Source: Cyanobium sp. Tous-M-B4
GTDB lineage: Bacteria > Cyanobacteriota > Cyanobacteriia > PCC-6307 > Cyanobiaceae
DNA: 64,000 nucleotides
NCBI RefSeq assembly: GCF_024345395.1
Contig: NZ_JAGQBA010000001.1
Span: 434,001 to 498,000 of the forward strand
Direction: 5' to 3'
Shown: positions 9,836-19,446 of the stretch, in pieces
Layout of the letters: each line of letters opens with the position of its first letter
Numbering within the stretch: position 1 is the first letter of the stretch
Translations under genes and position numbers: made by a program
The notes under the pieces: generated by a model
Told to the model about the DNA's origin: nothing
The model's input: the letters and a program-made list of their open reading frames with translations, nothing else
Databases searched by the model: none

Positions 9836-9877
9836 GCCTGACTCAGCCAAGCTGTTGCCAGAAATCACCGAGGCTCC

Positions 9878-10576
9878 ATGGCTTGGAATCTGCTCCGGTT
9901 GTTGCCGCTGCTGTTGCCCTTGCTTCCCGCGGCTGGGTTGGCCCAGTCCCAGGTGCAGCTTGCTTGCACGGGCACCCTGGTTGAGGCTCGCGGCAGCGCT
10001 GAGCTGAAGCGACCCACCCAGCGCCTGCGTTTTTCCCTGACCCTGGAAGCGGAGGAGCCCAGCACCGATGCGGCTCTGGCCCGCCTGCAGCGACGCCTGG
10101 CCGAGGTGCGCACCAGGCTCAAAAGCCTGCAGGTGGTTGATCTGGAGGTCACCTCCCCTTCCACCTGGCAGCGGCCCGCTAGCCGTGACAAAGCTGGGGC
10201 GGTGCAGGCCAGCCTGCAGGTGTCTGGCCAGCTGGCGCCTGCCCAGCTGCAGCCACTGGTGCGTCAGGTGGGCGGGCTGCCGGGGGTTCGCCTGTCGCCC
10301 GTGGCCACCGAGGCGGATGCGGCGGGTGATCGGGCCGCCAGGCGGCAGTTGTTGAGAGCCGCCTACCAGGACGCCTTGCAGCAGGCCCAGGACGTGGCTG
10401 CTGCGATCGGCCTGCGGGGACTGCAGCCCCTGGAGGTGCAGCTTGAAGGTGGGGGCAGGCCAGTGGCCATGCGGGCGCTGGCCATGGCTGATGCGGCAGT
10501 TCCACCCTTTGACCCCGCTGAGCTGCCCGGTCCGATGGAGCGCCTCAGCCTGCAGGTGCGTTTCTGCGCCCGTTGA
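9878..10576 (+). CDS. SIMPL-domain (DUF541) periplasmic protein
   Basis: 232 residues starting with a clear signal peptide (MAWNLLRLLPLLLPLLPAAG, cleavage probably after GLAQS). The mature part has the SIMPL/DUF541 layout: a G-x-L-V-E-A-R-G-S-A-E strand at the start, an RLQRRLAEVRTRLKSLQV helix, a LQVSGQLAPAQLQPLVRQV segment, RRQLLRAAYQDALQQAQDVA and a closing LSLQVRFCAR strand. The family is secreted or periplasmic and its function is poorly defined (some members are linked to oxidative stress). It starts 42 bp after alaS. Confidence 0.85.
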   Translation: MAWNLLRLLPLLLPLLPAAGLAQSQVQLACTGTLVEARGSAELKRPTQRLRFSLTLEAEEPSTDAALARLQRRLAEVRTRLKSLQVVDLEVTSPSTWQRPASRDKAGAVQASLQVSGQLAPAQLQPLVRQVGGLPGVRLSPVATEADAAGDRAARRQLLRAAYQDALQQAQDVAAAIGLRGLQPLEVQLEGGGRPVAMRALAMADAAVPPFDPAELPGPMERLSLQVRFCAR

Positions 10577-10658
10577 GGTGCACTAACGATTCAATTGGGG
10601 TCAAACCTGGATATTGGCTCCATTGTGGAGCCCTCAGGCCTCCTCTCTTCCCTACGGC

Positions 10659-11015
10659 GTGGCGCCATTTGAAGCTTTCAACCTGTTTTTGATGCTGGCG
10701 ATGGGCCACTTTGTGGCTGATTTCGCCCTGCAAGGTGATCGCATGGCCGTTGAAAAGTGCCCTGGCCAGGGGGTGGTGTTGGGCTGGGGCTGGTGGTTGG
10801 TTGCCCATGCCGGCATCCATGGCTTTTTTGTGGCCTGGATTACGGGCGTGCCCCTGCTTGGCTTGGCGGAGTGGTTGCTCCATGGCCTGATTGATCTGGG
10901 TAAGTGCCGCCGCTCCTACGGCATGGGCATGGATCAAGGTCTGCACCTGCTTTGCAAGTTGGTTTGGACCTTGGTGGCTGTGAGTTGTTTCCCCGCCTCT
11001 GGGCTGACGCTCTAG
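10659..11015 (+). CDS. DUF3307 membrane protein
   Basis: 118 residues from the GTG at 10659. The block LAMGHFVADFALQGDRMAVEK carries the H-x-x-x-D-F-x-L-Q signature of DUF3307, and later HAGIHGFFVAWITG and WLLHGLIDLGKCRRSYGM repeat the H...D pattern in hydrophobic helices. It is a polytopic inner membrane protein with conserved histidines and aspartates, of unknown role. A TTG at 10614 would add 15 residues without matching the family. It lies between the SIMPL and HD-GYP genes on the same strand. Confidence 0.72.
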   Translation: MAPFEAFNLFLMLAMGHFVADFALQGDRMAVEKCPGQGVVLGWGWWLVAHAGIHGFFVAWITGVPLLGLAEWLLHGLIDLGKCRRSYGMGMDQGLHLLCKLVWTLVAVSCFPASGLTL

Positions 11016-11055
11016 CCCAGTTTCCATAGGCTTGGCTCACGACCGCGCTCTGGGC

Positions 11056-12873
11056 ATGGCTACGAAAAGTGCTGAGCAGTTGGTCGACCAGACCCTGGTG
11101 GAGGTGTTGGATATCGCCACCGCCCTTAGCAGCGCCAGCGATCTGCGCACCCTGCTGCACCTGATCCTCAGCAAGTGCCGCCAGCTCACCAACAGCGATG
11201 CCGGCAGCATCTTCCTGGTGGAGCGCCCCGATCCTCGCCAGCAGCCTGAGGCCAGTGATCAGCTGTGGTTTGCGGTGTCCCAGAACGCCACCATCGAGGC
11301 CCGCAGCGGTGGCGCCATGGAGGCCCAAGTGCTCGACATTCGCTTCCCGTTGTCGCCGGAGCGGCTGGTGGGCTGGAGTGCCCTGTCGGGGGAGGTGCTC
11401 AATATTCCGGATGTCTATCAGCTCGATCCTGGGCTGCCCTACCGCTTCGACCGCGGCATGGACCAGAAGCTCGACTACCGGGCCGTGTCGATGCTGACGG
11501 TGCCCATGCGCTCCACCAACGGCGAGATCGTTGGGGTAGTGCAGCTGATCAACCGCAAGCACGATGCGGCCACCTTGATCACCCCAGAGACAGCCCATGG
11601 CCAAACCCGACCCTTTGATGCCTTCGACCAGACCCTGATCGAGGCCCTGGCCAGCCAGGCGGCCGTTTGTGTGGAGCGCACCCGACTGCTGCAGAGCCAG
11701 GAGCAGCTGATCGACGCAATCATCGCCCTGCTGGCCGGCGCGATTGACGCCAAGAGCCCCTACACCGGTGGCCACTGTGAGCGCGTGCCGGAGCTGGCGC
11801 TGCTGCTGGCCGAAGCGGCCAATGGGGTGCAGCAGGGCCCCCTAGCCGACTTCCACCTGGAGGGTGAGGAGGCCTGGCGGGAATTTCGCATCGGCGCCTG
11901 GTTGCACGACTGCGGCAAGGTCACTACTCCGGAATACGTGGTTGATAAGGCCACCAAGCTCGAAACCAACTACAACCGCATCCACGAGGTGCGCACCCGC
12001 TTTGAGGTGCTGTTGCGCGACGCCCGCATCGCCCAGCTGGAGGGCCAGTTGGCCGGCGGGGATGCCACCGCACTGCAGCAGAGCTACGACGCCACGGTCG
12101 CCGCGCTGCAGGAGGAATTTCGCTTCGTGGCCGAGAGCAACGAGGGGGGCGAATTTTTTGGGCCGGAGCAGGTGGAGCGTCTGCAGCAGATCGCCCAGCG
12201 CAGCTGGCAGCGCCATTTCGACGACAGCCTGGGACTGTCCTGGGAGGAGCGGGCCCGGCGCTGCCCCGCTGGCACCGAGCCCGAGGTGCTGCCGGTGAGC
12301 GAGCCGCTGCTGGCAGATAAGGCCTGGCACGTGATTCCCCGCTCGCCCCAGCTGCTTCCCGATCCCCGCTATGGCTTCCAGATGGAGGTGCCGGAGCATC
12401 TCTACAACCTGGGCGAACTCCACAACCTGGCGATCTCACGGGGAACTCTCACCGCCGAGGAGCGCTACAAGATCAACGATCACATCGTGCAGACGATTGT
12501 GATGCTGGAAAACCTGCCCTTTCCCCGCAATCTCTCGCGGGTGGCGGAATACGCCGGCACCCACCACGAAACCCTCGATGGCAAGGGTTATCCGCGCCGG
12601 CTCACGGCGGCCGAGCTCTCTGTGCCCTCGCGGATCATGGCCATCGCCGACATCTTTGAAGCCCTTACCGCCGCTGATCGGCCCTACAAGAAGGGCAAGC
12701 CCCTGTCGTCGTGCATCGACATCCTGGCTGGCTTCCGCGACCGCAACCATATCGATCCCGACCTGTTTGAGCTGTTGCTTCGCTCGGGCCTCTACCGCAC
12801 CTATGCCGAGCGCTACCTGCGCCCCGAGCAGATCAACGAGGTTGATATTGAAAAATATCTGCAGAAAATTTAG
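11056..12873 (+). CDS. GAF / HD-GYP-type phosphohydrolase with insertion
   Basis: About 605 residues. An N-terminal GAF domain (LRTLLHLILSKCRQLTNSDA, then GEIVGVVQLINRK) is followed by an HD-GYP-type domain. The HD pair reads GAWLHDCGKVTTPEYVV near residue 284 and the GYP part reads GTHHETLDGKGYPRRL near 501, then SRIMAIADIFEALTAADRPY. Roughly 200 residues separate the two, much longer than in ordinary HD-GYP proteins; the extra segment is helical and charged. HD-GYP domains hydrolyse cyclic di-GMP; with the insertion that activity is likely but not certain. ATG at 11056 preferred over an upstream non-ATG start. The end overlaps speA by 4 bp, convergently. Confidence 0.9.
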   Translation: MATKSAEQLVDQTLVEVLDIATALSSASDLRTLLHLILSKCRQLTNSDAGSIFLVERPDPRQQPEASDQLWFAVSQNATIEARSGGAMEAQVLDIRFPLSPERLVGWSALSGEVLNIPDVYQLDPGLPYRFDRGMDQKLDYRAVSMLTVPMRSTNGEIVGVVQLINRKHDAATLITPETAHGQTRPFDAFDQTLIEALASQAAVCVERTRLLQSQEQLIDAIIALLAGAIDAKSPYTGGHCERVPELALLLAEAANGVQQGPLADFHLEGEEAWREFRIGAWLHDCGKVTTPEYVVDKATKLETNYNRIHEVRTRFEVLLRDARIAQLEGQLAGGDATALQQSYDATVAALQEEFRFVAESNEGGEFFGPEQVERLQQIAQRSWQRHFDDSLGLSWEERARRCPAGTEPEVLPVSEPLLADKAWHVIPRSPQLLPDPRYGFQMEVPEHLYNLGELHNLAISRGTLTAEERYKINDHIVQTIVMLENLPFPRNLSRVAEYAGTHHETLDGKGYPRRLTAAELSVPSRIMAIADIFEALTAADRPYKKGKPLSSCIDILAGFRDRNHIDPDLFELLLRSGLYRTYAERYLRPEQINEVDIEKYLQKI

Positions 12874-14849
12874 TTCTGCAGATAGGTGGTCTGACGCAGG
12901 CTCGTTTCCAGGTGGGCCATCAGCCGGCGGGCGTCGCTGATGCCCAGTGAGCCTTTGCCGATGGCTGCCTCGCTGGCCACCCGCAGCCGCTCCAGCAGCA
13001 GCTCCGGGTTGTGCTCCATCACCTCCAGCACCTCGGCATTGGTGTCGCCGCGCACCACGTGATCTAGCTGGTAGCCGCCGCTGGCCTTGAGGCGGATGTG
13101 CACGGCGTTGGTGCTGCCAAACAGGTTGTGCAGGTTGCCCATCACCTCCTGGTAGGCGCCACCGAGGAACATGCCGATCCAGTAGGGCTCCCCTGGACGC
13201 AACGTGTGCAGCTCCAGCAGGGGTTTCACCTGGCCCCGCCCCGTGTGCCCGGCCGGATCGATGAAGCGGGCGATTTTGCCGTCGGAATCGCACGTGAGGT
13301 CGGCGAAGCTGCCCAGGGCTTCTGGTTTTTCGTCGAGGCGGTGGATCGGCAGCACCGGAAACAGTTGGTCGATCGCCCAGGTGTCGGGGGCCGAGCGAAA
13401 CACCGAGAGGTTGGCGTAGTAGGTGGAGGCCAGGGCTGCCGGCAGGGCCCGTAGCTCCTCGGGGATCACCGTGGCCGCGGGCAGCCCTTTGAGCCGTTCT
13501 GCGATGGCTTGGCAGCAAGCCCAGGTGAGCTGCTCGGCCAGGCCCCGCTCCGGCAGGCTCAGGTAGCCGAGGCGGAAGGCGGCCAAGGCGTCGTGCTTGA
13601 ACTTGAGGGCGTCGTTCCAGGCCTCCTGCAGGGCTTCCACGCTGGCCTCAGGCGCTGTGATGGCGGCGTAGGTGTCGCGCAGGTTGCGCAGGATTAGGGC
13701 TTCGCCCTCTTGGGGTGTGGGCACGGCACCGGGCAGGCTGCCGGCGCCGAGCACGTCGAACACCAGCACCGAGAAATGGCTCGCCAAGGCTCGGCCGCTT
13801 TCGCTCACCAGGGTGGGCACGGGGATGCCGTGGGGTTCGCAGCATTCCTTCACCGTGGCCACCACATCGTTGGCGTAGTTCTGCAGCGAGTAGTTGGTGG
13901 AGGCGGCGCTGGCGGTGCGGCTGCCGTCGTAGTCGATGCCCAGGCCGCCGCCCACATCCAGGTAGCCCATCGGCGCCCCCAACTTGGTGAGCTCTCCGTA
14001 GATCTGGCCGGCCTCCTGCAGGGCGTCCTTGAGCACGGCGATGTCATTGATCTGGCTGCCTACGTGGAAGTGCAGCAGGCGCAGCTCGCCCAGCAGATCG
14101 GCAGCCCTTAGAGCCTCCACCGTGGCCAGCAGGTCGGGGATGCCCAAGCCAAATTTGGCCCGCTCCCCCACCGAGCTGCCCCAGCGGCCGGTGCTGCGGG
14201 CCGAGAGCTTGGCGCGGATGCCGATCAGGGGCGCCGCACCCAGCTCGCGGCTGGCGCTGATGATCCGCTCCACCTCATCGGCCTGCTCGATCACCACCAC
14301 CGGTTGGCGCCCCAGGCGCCTGGCAAGGATTGCGGTCTCCATGTAGCGCTGATCCTTGTAGCCGTTGCAGATCAGCAAGGCCTCGGGGTCGTCGATCAGC
14401 GACAGGGCAATAAGTAGCTCCGCCTTGCTGCCGGCTTCCAATCCGAAATGCCAGCGCCGGCCGCTGCTCACCAGTTCCTCCACCACGTGGCGCTGCTGGT
14501 TGCACTTCACCGGAAACACCCCCTGGTAACGGCCGGCGTAGCCGTACTGGGCGATGGCCCGCTCGAAGGCGCCGTGCAGGCGTTCGAGCCGGTCTTCGAG
14601 GATGTCGTCGAAGCGAATCAGCAGGGGCAGGCTGAGGTCGCGGCCCTGCAGCTCCTGCACCAGCTCCATCAGGTCGAGGGAGCCGCCCCGGTCGCCCCGG
14701 GGCTGCACCATCACGTGGCCGCGATCGCTCACGGAGAAATAGGGGTCGCCCCAGCGATCCAGCCCGTAGAGGGCGGCGCCGGCGGCGGCTGTCCAGGTGT
14801 CGCTGTTCGACGCGCTCACGGCAGGGGGCTGGTGGGGGGCGGTGATCAC
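12870..14849 (-). CDS. speA: biosynthetic arginine decarboxylase
   Basis: PLP enzyme that turns arginine into agmatine for polyamine synthesis, cytoplasmic. At 659 residues it matches bacterial SpeA. The PLP-lysine motif is [17 protein letters not shown] (lysine near residue 116); the barrel shows [20 protein letters not shown] and [14 protein letters not shown]; the C-terminal part has [20 protein letters not shown] and [20 protein letters not shown]. The start is the first ATG of the frame. It is divergent from ndk and converges on the HD-GYP gene. No transfer signs. Confidence 0.98.
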   Translation of the reverse strand: MITAPHQPPAVSASNSDTWTAAAGAALYGLDRWGDPYFSVSDRGHVMVQPRGDRGGSLDLMELVQELQGRDLSLPLLIRFDDILEDRLERLHGAFERAIAQYGYAGRYQGVFPVKCNQQRHVVEELVSSGRRWHFGLEAGSKAELLIALSLIDDPEALLICNGYKDQRYMETAILARRLGRQPVVVIEQADEVERIISASRELGAAPLIGIRAKLSARSTGRWGSSVGERAKFGLGIPDLLATVEALRAADLLGELRLLHFHVGSQINDIAVLKDALQEAGQIYGELTKLGAPMGYLDVGGGLGIDYDGSRTASAASTNYSLQNYANDVVATVKECCEPHGIPVPTLVSESGRALASHFSVLVFDVLGAGSLPGAVPTPQEGEALILRNLRDTYAAITAPEASVEALQEAWNDALKFKHDALAAFRLGYLSLPERGLAEQLTWACCQAIAERLKGLPAATVIPEELRALPAALASTYYANLSVFRSAPDTWAIDQLFPVLPIHRLDEKPEALGSFADLTCDSDGKIARFIDPAGHTGRGQVKPLLELHTLRPGEPYWIGMFLGGAYQEVMGNLHNLFGSTNAVHIRLKASGGYQLDHVVRGDTNAEVLEVMEHNPELLLERLRVASEAAIGKGSLGISDARRLMAHLETSLRQTTYLQN

Positions 14850-14914
14850 GGCACCACTGTGCTTGCCAATGGGCAGGGCCGCCGCGGACGATGAGCCGGA
14901 TTGACTTCTCCTCC

Positions 14915-15373
14915 ATGGCCGCCGAACGCTCTTTCATTGCCATCAAGCCCGACGGCGTTCAGCGCGGTCTGGTCGGCGAAATCCTCGGCCGCTTCGAGCG
15001 CAAGGGCTTCAAGCTGGTGGGCCTTAAGCAGCTCACCCCCAGCCGCGAGCTGGCTGAAAGTCACTACGGCGTGCACAGCGAGCGCCCCTTCTTCGCCGGC
15101 CTGGTGGACTTCATCACCTCCGGCCCAGTGGTGGCGATGGTGTGGGAAGGCGACGGCGTCATCGCCAGCGCCCGCAAGCTCATTGGCGCCACCAAGCCCC
15201 TCGAGGCCGAGCCCGGCACGATCCGCGGCGACCTGGCCGTCAACATCGGTCGCAACGTGATCCACGGTTCCGATGCCCCCGAAACCGCTGAATTCGAAAT
15301 CGGCCTGTGGTTCCAGCCCTCCGAGCTGAGCGACTGGACCCCCGCCGATCAGGTCTGGCGCGTCGAGGGCTGA
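14915..15373 (+). CDS. ndk: nucleoside diphosphate kinase
   Basis: Exchanges the gamma phosphate between nucleoside di- and triphosphates, cytoplasmic hexamer or tetramer. From the ATG at 14915 it has 152 residues, the normal size: [19 protein letters not shown] at the start, the catalytic histidine in [18 protein letters not shown] near residue 117, and the C-terminal [12 protein letters not shown]. An in-frame ATG at 14891 would add eight residues not found in the family. It is divergently placed to speA and its stop directly abuts the end of thiO. Confidence 0.99.
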   Translation: MAAERSFIAIKPDGVQRGLVGEILGRFERKGFKLVGLKQLTPSRELAESHYGVHSERPFFAGLVDFITSGPVVAMVWEGDGVIASARKLIGATKPLEAEPGTIRGDLAVNIGRNVIHGSDAPETAEFEIGLWFQPSELSDWTPADQVWRVEG

Positions 15374-16486
15374 TCAGTTCCGCTCAAATCGCCGCCAGCT
15401 GAAGTTATTCAGCTGGTCCTGTTTTGCCGTTCCTAGGTCGCCAAGGATCGCTCCCGCCACCAATTCAGCGGTGATCGCTGCCAGCAGCACGCCGTTGCGG
15501 TGGTGCCCCGCGGCCAGCCACAGGCCGGGGATGGGGCTGGTTCCAAGCAGGGGTGCTTCGTCTGGGGTGTGGGGCCGAAAGCCCCACCAGCGCTCCATCG
15601 GCGGCCAGGCGCTCGCCTCCGGCAGCAGGCTGGCTAGCCCCTCCTGCAGCTGGCGCTGGCCAGCGGGGGTGAGCCCCTCGCTGAAGCCGGCCTCGGCTTC
15701 GCTGGTGGCCCCCACCACCAGCAGACCGTCTTGCCGCGGCACCAGGTAGGTGCCGGGCCCAAAAATCACCCGCCCCAAGGCCTGCCGCGGCCCCTGCAGC
15801 GACAGCATCTGGCCCTTCACAGGAGCGATCGGCAGCTGGGGCAGTAGCTGGGCGCTCCAGGCACCGCAGGCCAGCACCGCCCGCTCAGCGGTGAGATGGT
15901 GCTCCTCCCCTTCGGCGCTGCGTAGACGCACCCCGCTAAGGGCGCCGGTCGGGCCGCAGACCAGTTCCAGCACCTGGCTGCCCTCCTCAAAGGTCACCCC
16001 CAGTTCCACGCAGGCCCGCTCCAGGGCGCGCATCAGCCGGCGGCGGTTGTCGATCTGGCCGTCCTGTTCAAACAGCAGGCCGGTCTGCCAGCGCTCGCCG
16101 ATGCCCGGTATCTCTTGCTCCAGGCCGCGGCGATCGAGCCCCTGGCCGAAGGCGGCGGTGGGATAGGCATCCCGCTCCGCCGAGGTGGCGAAGGGCACGA
16201 CGATGCCGCAGGGCCGTAGACCGCAGCTCAGGCCGCTGTCGGCTTCGATCTGGGCCACCCAGGAGGGGATGAGCTGCAGGCTGGCCTGCCCCAGGGCGAG
16301 CAGGTCGCCGGCGAGCCCCTCGGCGTGGGGCGCCAACATGCCGGCGGCTACGAATCCTGCTGCCTCGCTGCGGCGCCGGCTCAACACCCGCACTGCTTCG
16401 CCGCGGCGGGCGAGCTGGTGGGCCATGGCCAGGCCCATCAGGCCGCCCCCCAGCACCGTGATGGCTGGCCCCTTGGCTGCAGTCAT
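15374..16486 (-). CDS. thiO: FAD-dependent glycine oxidase, ThiO type
   Basis: 370 residues of the DAO-like flavoenzyme family. The N-terminal dinucleotide fold reads ITVLGGGLMGLAMAHQLARR; later CGAWSAQLLPQLPIAPVKGQ and the C-terminal GLWLAAGHHRNGVLLA are typical of ThiO, which makes iminoacetate from glycine for the thiazole half of thiamine. Substrate assignment rests on family resemblance. The ATG at 16484-16486 overlaps the stop of the upstream PIN-toxin gene as ATGA, so the two are translationally coupled. It ends directly against ndk. Confidence 0.86.
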   Translation of the reverse strand: MTAAKGPAITVLGGGLMGLAMAHQLARRGEAVRVLSRRRSEAAGFVAAGMLAPHAEGLAGDLLALGQASLQLIPSWVAQIEADSGLSCGLRPCGIVVPFATSAERDAYPTAAFGQGLDRRGLEQEIPGIGERWQTGLLFEQDGQIDNRRRLMRALERACVELGVTFEEGSQVLELVCGPTGALSGVRLRSAEGEEHHLTAERAVLACGAWSAQLLPQLPIAPVKGQMLSLQGPRQALGRVIFGPGTYLVPRQDGLLVVGATSEAEAGFSEGLTPAGQRQLQEGLASLLPEASAWPPMERWWGFRPHTPDEAPLLGTSPIPGLWLAAGHHRNGVLLAAITAELVAGAILGDLGTAKQDQLNNFSWRRFERN

Positions 16487-16896
16487 GGCTGGGCAGGCGC
16501 CGCTGGCTCCAGCCCCAGCACCGTGGCTCCGCAGGAGCGCAGGGCAGCGTCGGCGGTGAGTAGCAGCAGTGGTTCCTGGCGGCTTTGCACGAGCAGCAGC
16601 TGGTCGAACAGGTCGCTGGGGGTGGCGCTGCAATCCAGCTCGGCCAGGGCTAGCAGGTGCTCATTGCGCAGGGGCAGCCAATGGAAATGCTGACGGGTCA
16701 CCTCCTGCTCCAGGCGAGCCAGGTCCAGCTGCACCCGCCCTTGTCGTTGCTTGAGGGCCAGTTCCCAGAGGCTCACCTGGCTCACGAACACCTCTGCTCC
16801 CGGCGCCTGCACGGCCGCGATGGCCCAGGCCGGCAGACGCGGGTCGTCGGCTAGCCACCAGAGCAGCACCTGGGTGTCGAGCAGCAGGCGTTTCAT
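16483..16896 (-). CDS. PIN-domain toxin, VapC-like
   Basis: 137 residues with the four acidic positions of a PIN ribonuclease: LLLDTQVLLWWL (Asp 7), SLWELALKQ (Glu), ATPSDLFDQLLLVQS (Asp) and LLLTADAAL (Asp). PIN toxins cleave RNA, often initiator tRNA or rRNA, when the antitoxin is lost. The start overlaps the antitoxin stop as ATGA and its own stop overlaps the thiO start as ATGA, giving a tight antitoxin-toxin-thiO run. RNA target unknown. Confidence 0.9.
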   Translation of the reverse strand: MKRLLLDTQVLLWWLADDPRLPAWAIAAVQAPGAEVFVSQVSLWELALKQRQGRVQLDLARLEQEVTRQHFHWLPLRNEHLLALAELDCSATPSDLFDQLLLVQSRQEPLLLLTADAALRSCGATVLGLEPAAPAQP

Positions 16897-17093
16897 TGCA
16901 GCGGTGCGTCGAAGTTGGCGGCGATGGCAATGGCGTGGCGCATGGCGCCCGGTGCGTGGGCGGCGCTGGGGGTTGGCACCCAGGCGCTGAGGCGGGCTAC
17001 CGGTTTGCCTGCTCTAGCGATCCATATCTCCTCGCCCTGCTCCACCTGGAGCAGCAGGCGTGAGAGCTGGGTTTTGGCCTCATGCACATTCAC
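16893..17093 (-). CDS. Phd/YefM-type antitoxin
   Basis: Short antitoxin whose core VNVHEAKTQLSRLLLQVEQG and EEIWIARAGKPVARLSAW is the classic Phd/YefM DNA-binding fold; the acidic/alanine-rich tail would wrap the PIN toxin. Phd-type antitoxins repress their own operon. The start is uncertain: GTG at 17093 begins exactly at the conserved core (66 residues); GTG at 17147 or TTG at 17195 would add a non-conserved leader. The stop overlaps the toxin start as ATGA. Confidence 0.77.
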   Translation of the reverse strand: MNVHEAKTQLSRLLLQVEQGEEIWIARAGKPVARLSAWVPTPSAAHAPGAMRHAIAIAANFDAPLQ

Positions 17094-17173
17094 CAGCTGG
17101 GGCTGGTTGCTTGGTGTTGGCTCAGTGGGGAATGGCGGGAAGGCCACGGCTGCAAAAACCTCTGGACTTAGTT

Positions 17174-17186
17174 TTAGCTTAGCTAA
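17174..17186. promoter_or_regulatory. candidate antitoxin operator
   Basis: Inverted repeat TTAGC-TTA-GCTAA (5-bp arms, 3-base spacer) upstream of the GTG start of the Phd-type antitoxin. Phd-family antitoxins bind short palindromes in their own promoters, so autoregulation here is a reasonable guess. If the TTG at 17195 were the true start, the repeat would be inside the gene. Confidence 0.27.
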
Positions 17187-17214
17187 CCAACTCAAATTAC
17201 TGTCCGCCCGGGAG

Positions 17215-17249
17215 CCCCAGTCCCCAGTCCCCCAGTCCCCTAGTCCCTG
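17215..17249. repeat. CCCCAGT short tandem repeats (STRR-like)
   Basis: Two exact CCCCAGT heptamers (17215-17228) are followed by CCCCCAGT, CCCCTAGT and CCCTG. Heptanucleotide short tandemly repeated repetitive sequences of this kind, including CCCCAGT, are described from heterocyst-forming cyanobacteria. Here they occupy the gap between the divergent antitoxin and gatB genes, about 55 bp before the gatB start. Confidence 0.8.
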
Positions 17250-17304
17250 TTAAGCCGGCGTCCAGTGCCTCCCCATAGGATCAGCTGAGGCATTGATACA
17301 GGCC

Positions 17305-18802
17305 ATGGCAGGCGCGGCAGTAGCACCAGCATCACTAGCCCCATCTCAGCAGGCTCCTTGGGAGGCGGTGATTGGCCTGGAGACCCATGTGCAGCTGGGC
17401 ACCGCCAGCAAGATTTTCACCAGCGCCTCCACCGCCTTCGGCGATGCCCCCAACACCCATATCGACCCCGTGGTGTGTGGCCTGCCTGGCACCTTGCCAG
17501 TGCTTAATCAAAAGGTGCTCGAGTATGCAGTAAAGGCAGCCCTTGCCCTCAACCTGCATATTGCTGAGCACAGTAAGTTTGATCGCAAGCAATATTTTTA
17601 TCCCGACCTGCCCAAGAATTATCAGATCTCCCAATTTGACGAGCCAATCGCCGAAGATGGCTGGATTGAAGTGGAGGTGGCCGAAAAAGGCAAAGAAACT
17701 TATTTGAAGCGTATCGGTATAGAAAGGCTTCACATGGAAGAAGATGCCGGCAAATTGGTGCACGCCGGCAGTGATCGTCTAGACGGCTCCACCCACTCCT
17801 TGGTGGACTACAACCGCGCCGGGGTAGCTCTTGCTGAGATTGTCAGCAAACCGGATTTGCGCACCGGCCGAGAAGCGGCGGAATACGCCTCGGAGATTCG
17901 CCGGATCATGCGTTATCTGGGCGTGAGTGACGGCAACATGCAGGAGGGTTCCTTGCGTTGCGATGTAAACATCTCCGTGCGGCGCGGCCCTGATGCCCCC
18001 TTTGGCACGAAGGTGGAGATCAAGAATATGAATTCCTTCTCGGCTATTCAGAAGGCGATTGATTACGAGATTCAGCGCCAGATCAAGGCCTACGAAGCCG
18101 GTGAGCCGGTGCGGCAGGAAACTCGCCTTTGGGACGAGTCCAAGCAGCTCACTAAGAGCATGCGCGGTAAAGAGGGTGCCAGCGACTACCGCTACTTCCC
18201 CGATCCCGATCTTGGCCCCATCGAGGTAAGTGATGCCCAGCGGGAGGGCTGGCGAGCCGAGCTGCCCGAGTTGCCCGCTGCTAAGCGCCACCGTTACGCC
18301 GAGCAGCTGGGTCTATCGATCTACGACGCCCGAGTGCTCACCGATGAGCGCTCGATGGCTGAATACTTCGAGGCCGCGGTGGCCGCCGGCGCTGACGCCA
18401 AGGGCATCGCCAACTGGGTCACCGGCGATATTGCTGCCTATGTAAATGCCAACAGGCTGGTTATTGCCGAGTTGCCCCTTAAGCCCGAGCAGCTAGCTGA
18501 GCTGGTGCAGCTGATTGAGGGCGGAATTATTAGCGGCAAGATTGCTAAAGAGATTCTGCCCGAGTTGCTTGAGCAGGGCGGTTCCGCTAAGGCGATCGTG
18601 GCAGAGCGTGGTCTTGGCATGATTAGCGACCCTGCCGCGATAACGGCGATTGTGGAGGAGCTGCTTGCCGCCCACCCCGAGGAGGTGGAAGCCTTCCGCG
18701 GCGGTAAAACCAAGCTGCAGGGCTTCTTTGTGGGTCAGCTGATGAAAAAAACCGGCGGCAAGGCCGACCCCAAGCTCGCCAACCAGTTACTGATCCAGAA
18801 GC

Positions 18803-18813
<11 letters not shown>
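17305..18813 (+). CDS. gatB: Asp/Glu-tRNA(Asn/Gln) amidotransferase subunit B
   Basis: Subunit of the GatCAB complex that converts Glu-tRNA(Gln) and Asp-tRNA(Asn) to the amides. 502 residues from the ATG at 17305. Signature blocks: WEAVIGLETHVQLGTASKIF near residue 20, YFYPDLPKNYQISQFDEPI, MEEDAGKLVHAGSDRL and GVALAEIVSKPDL, NMQEGSLRCDVNISVR, then the C-terminal YqeY-like tail ending KTKLQGFFVGQLMKKTGGKA. Usual length, nothing broken. Codon use around 17.55-17.75 kb is slightly more AT-rich than in neighbours. It overlaps coaE by 11 bp, convergently. Confidence 0.99.
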
Positions 18814-19390
<577 letters not shown>

Positions 19391-19446
19391 GGGTTGAGGA
19401 GGGGCGTGGCGCTATTCCATGCTCAGGTTCGCAGCAGCTGCAGCCC

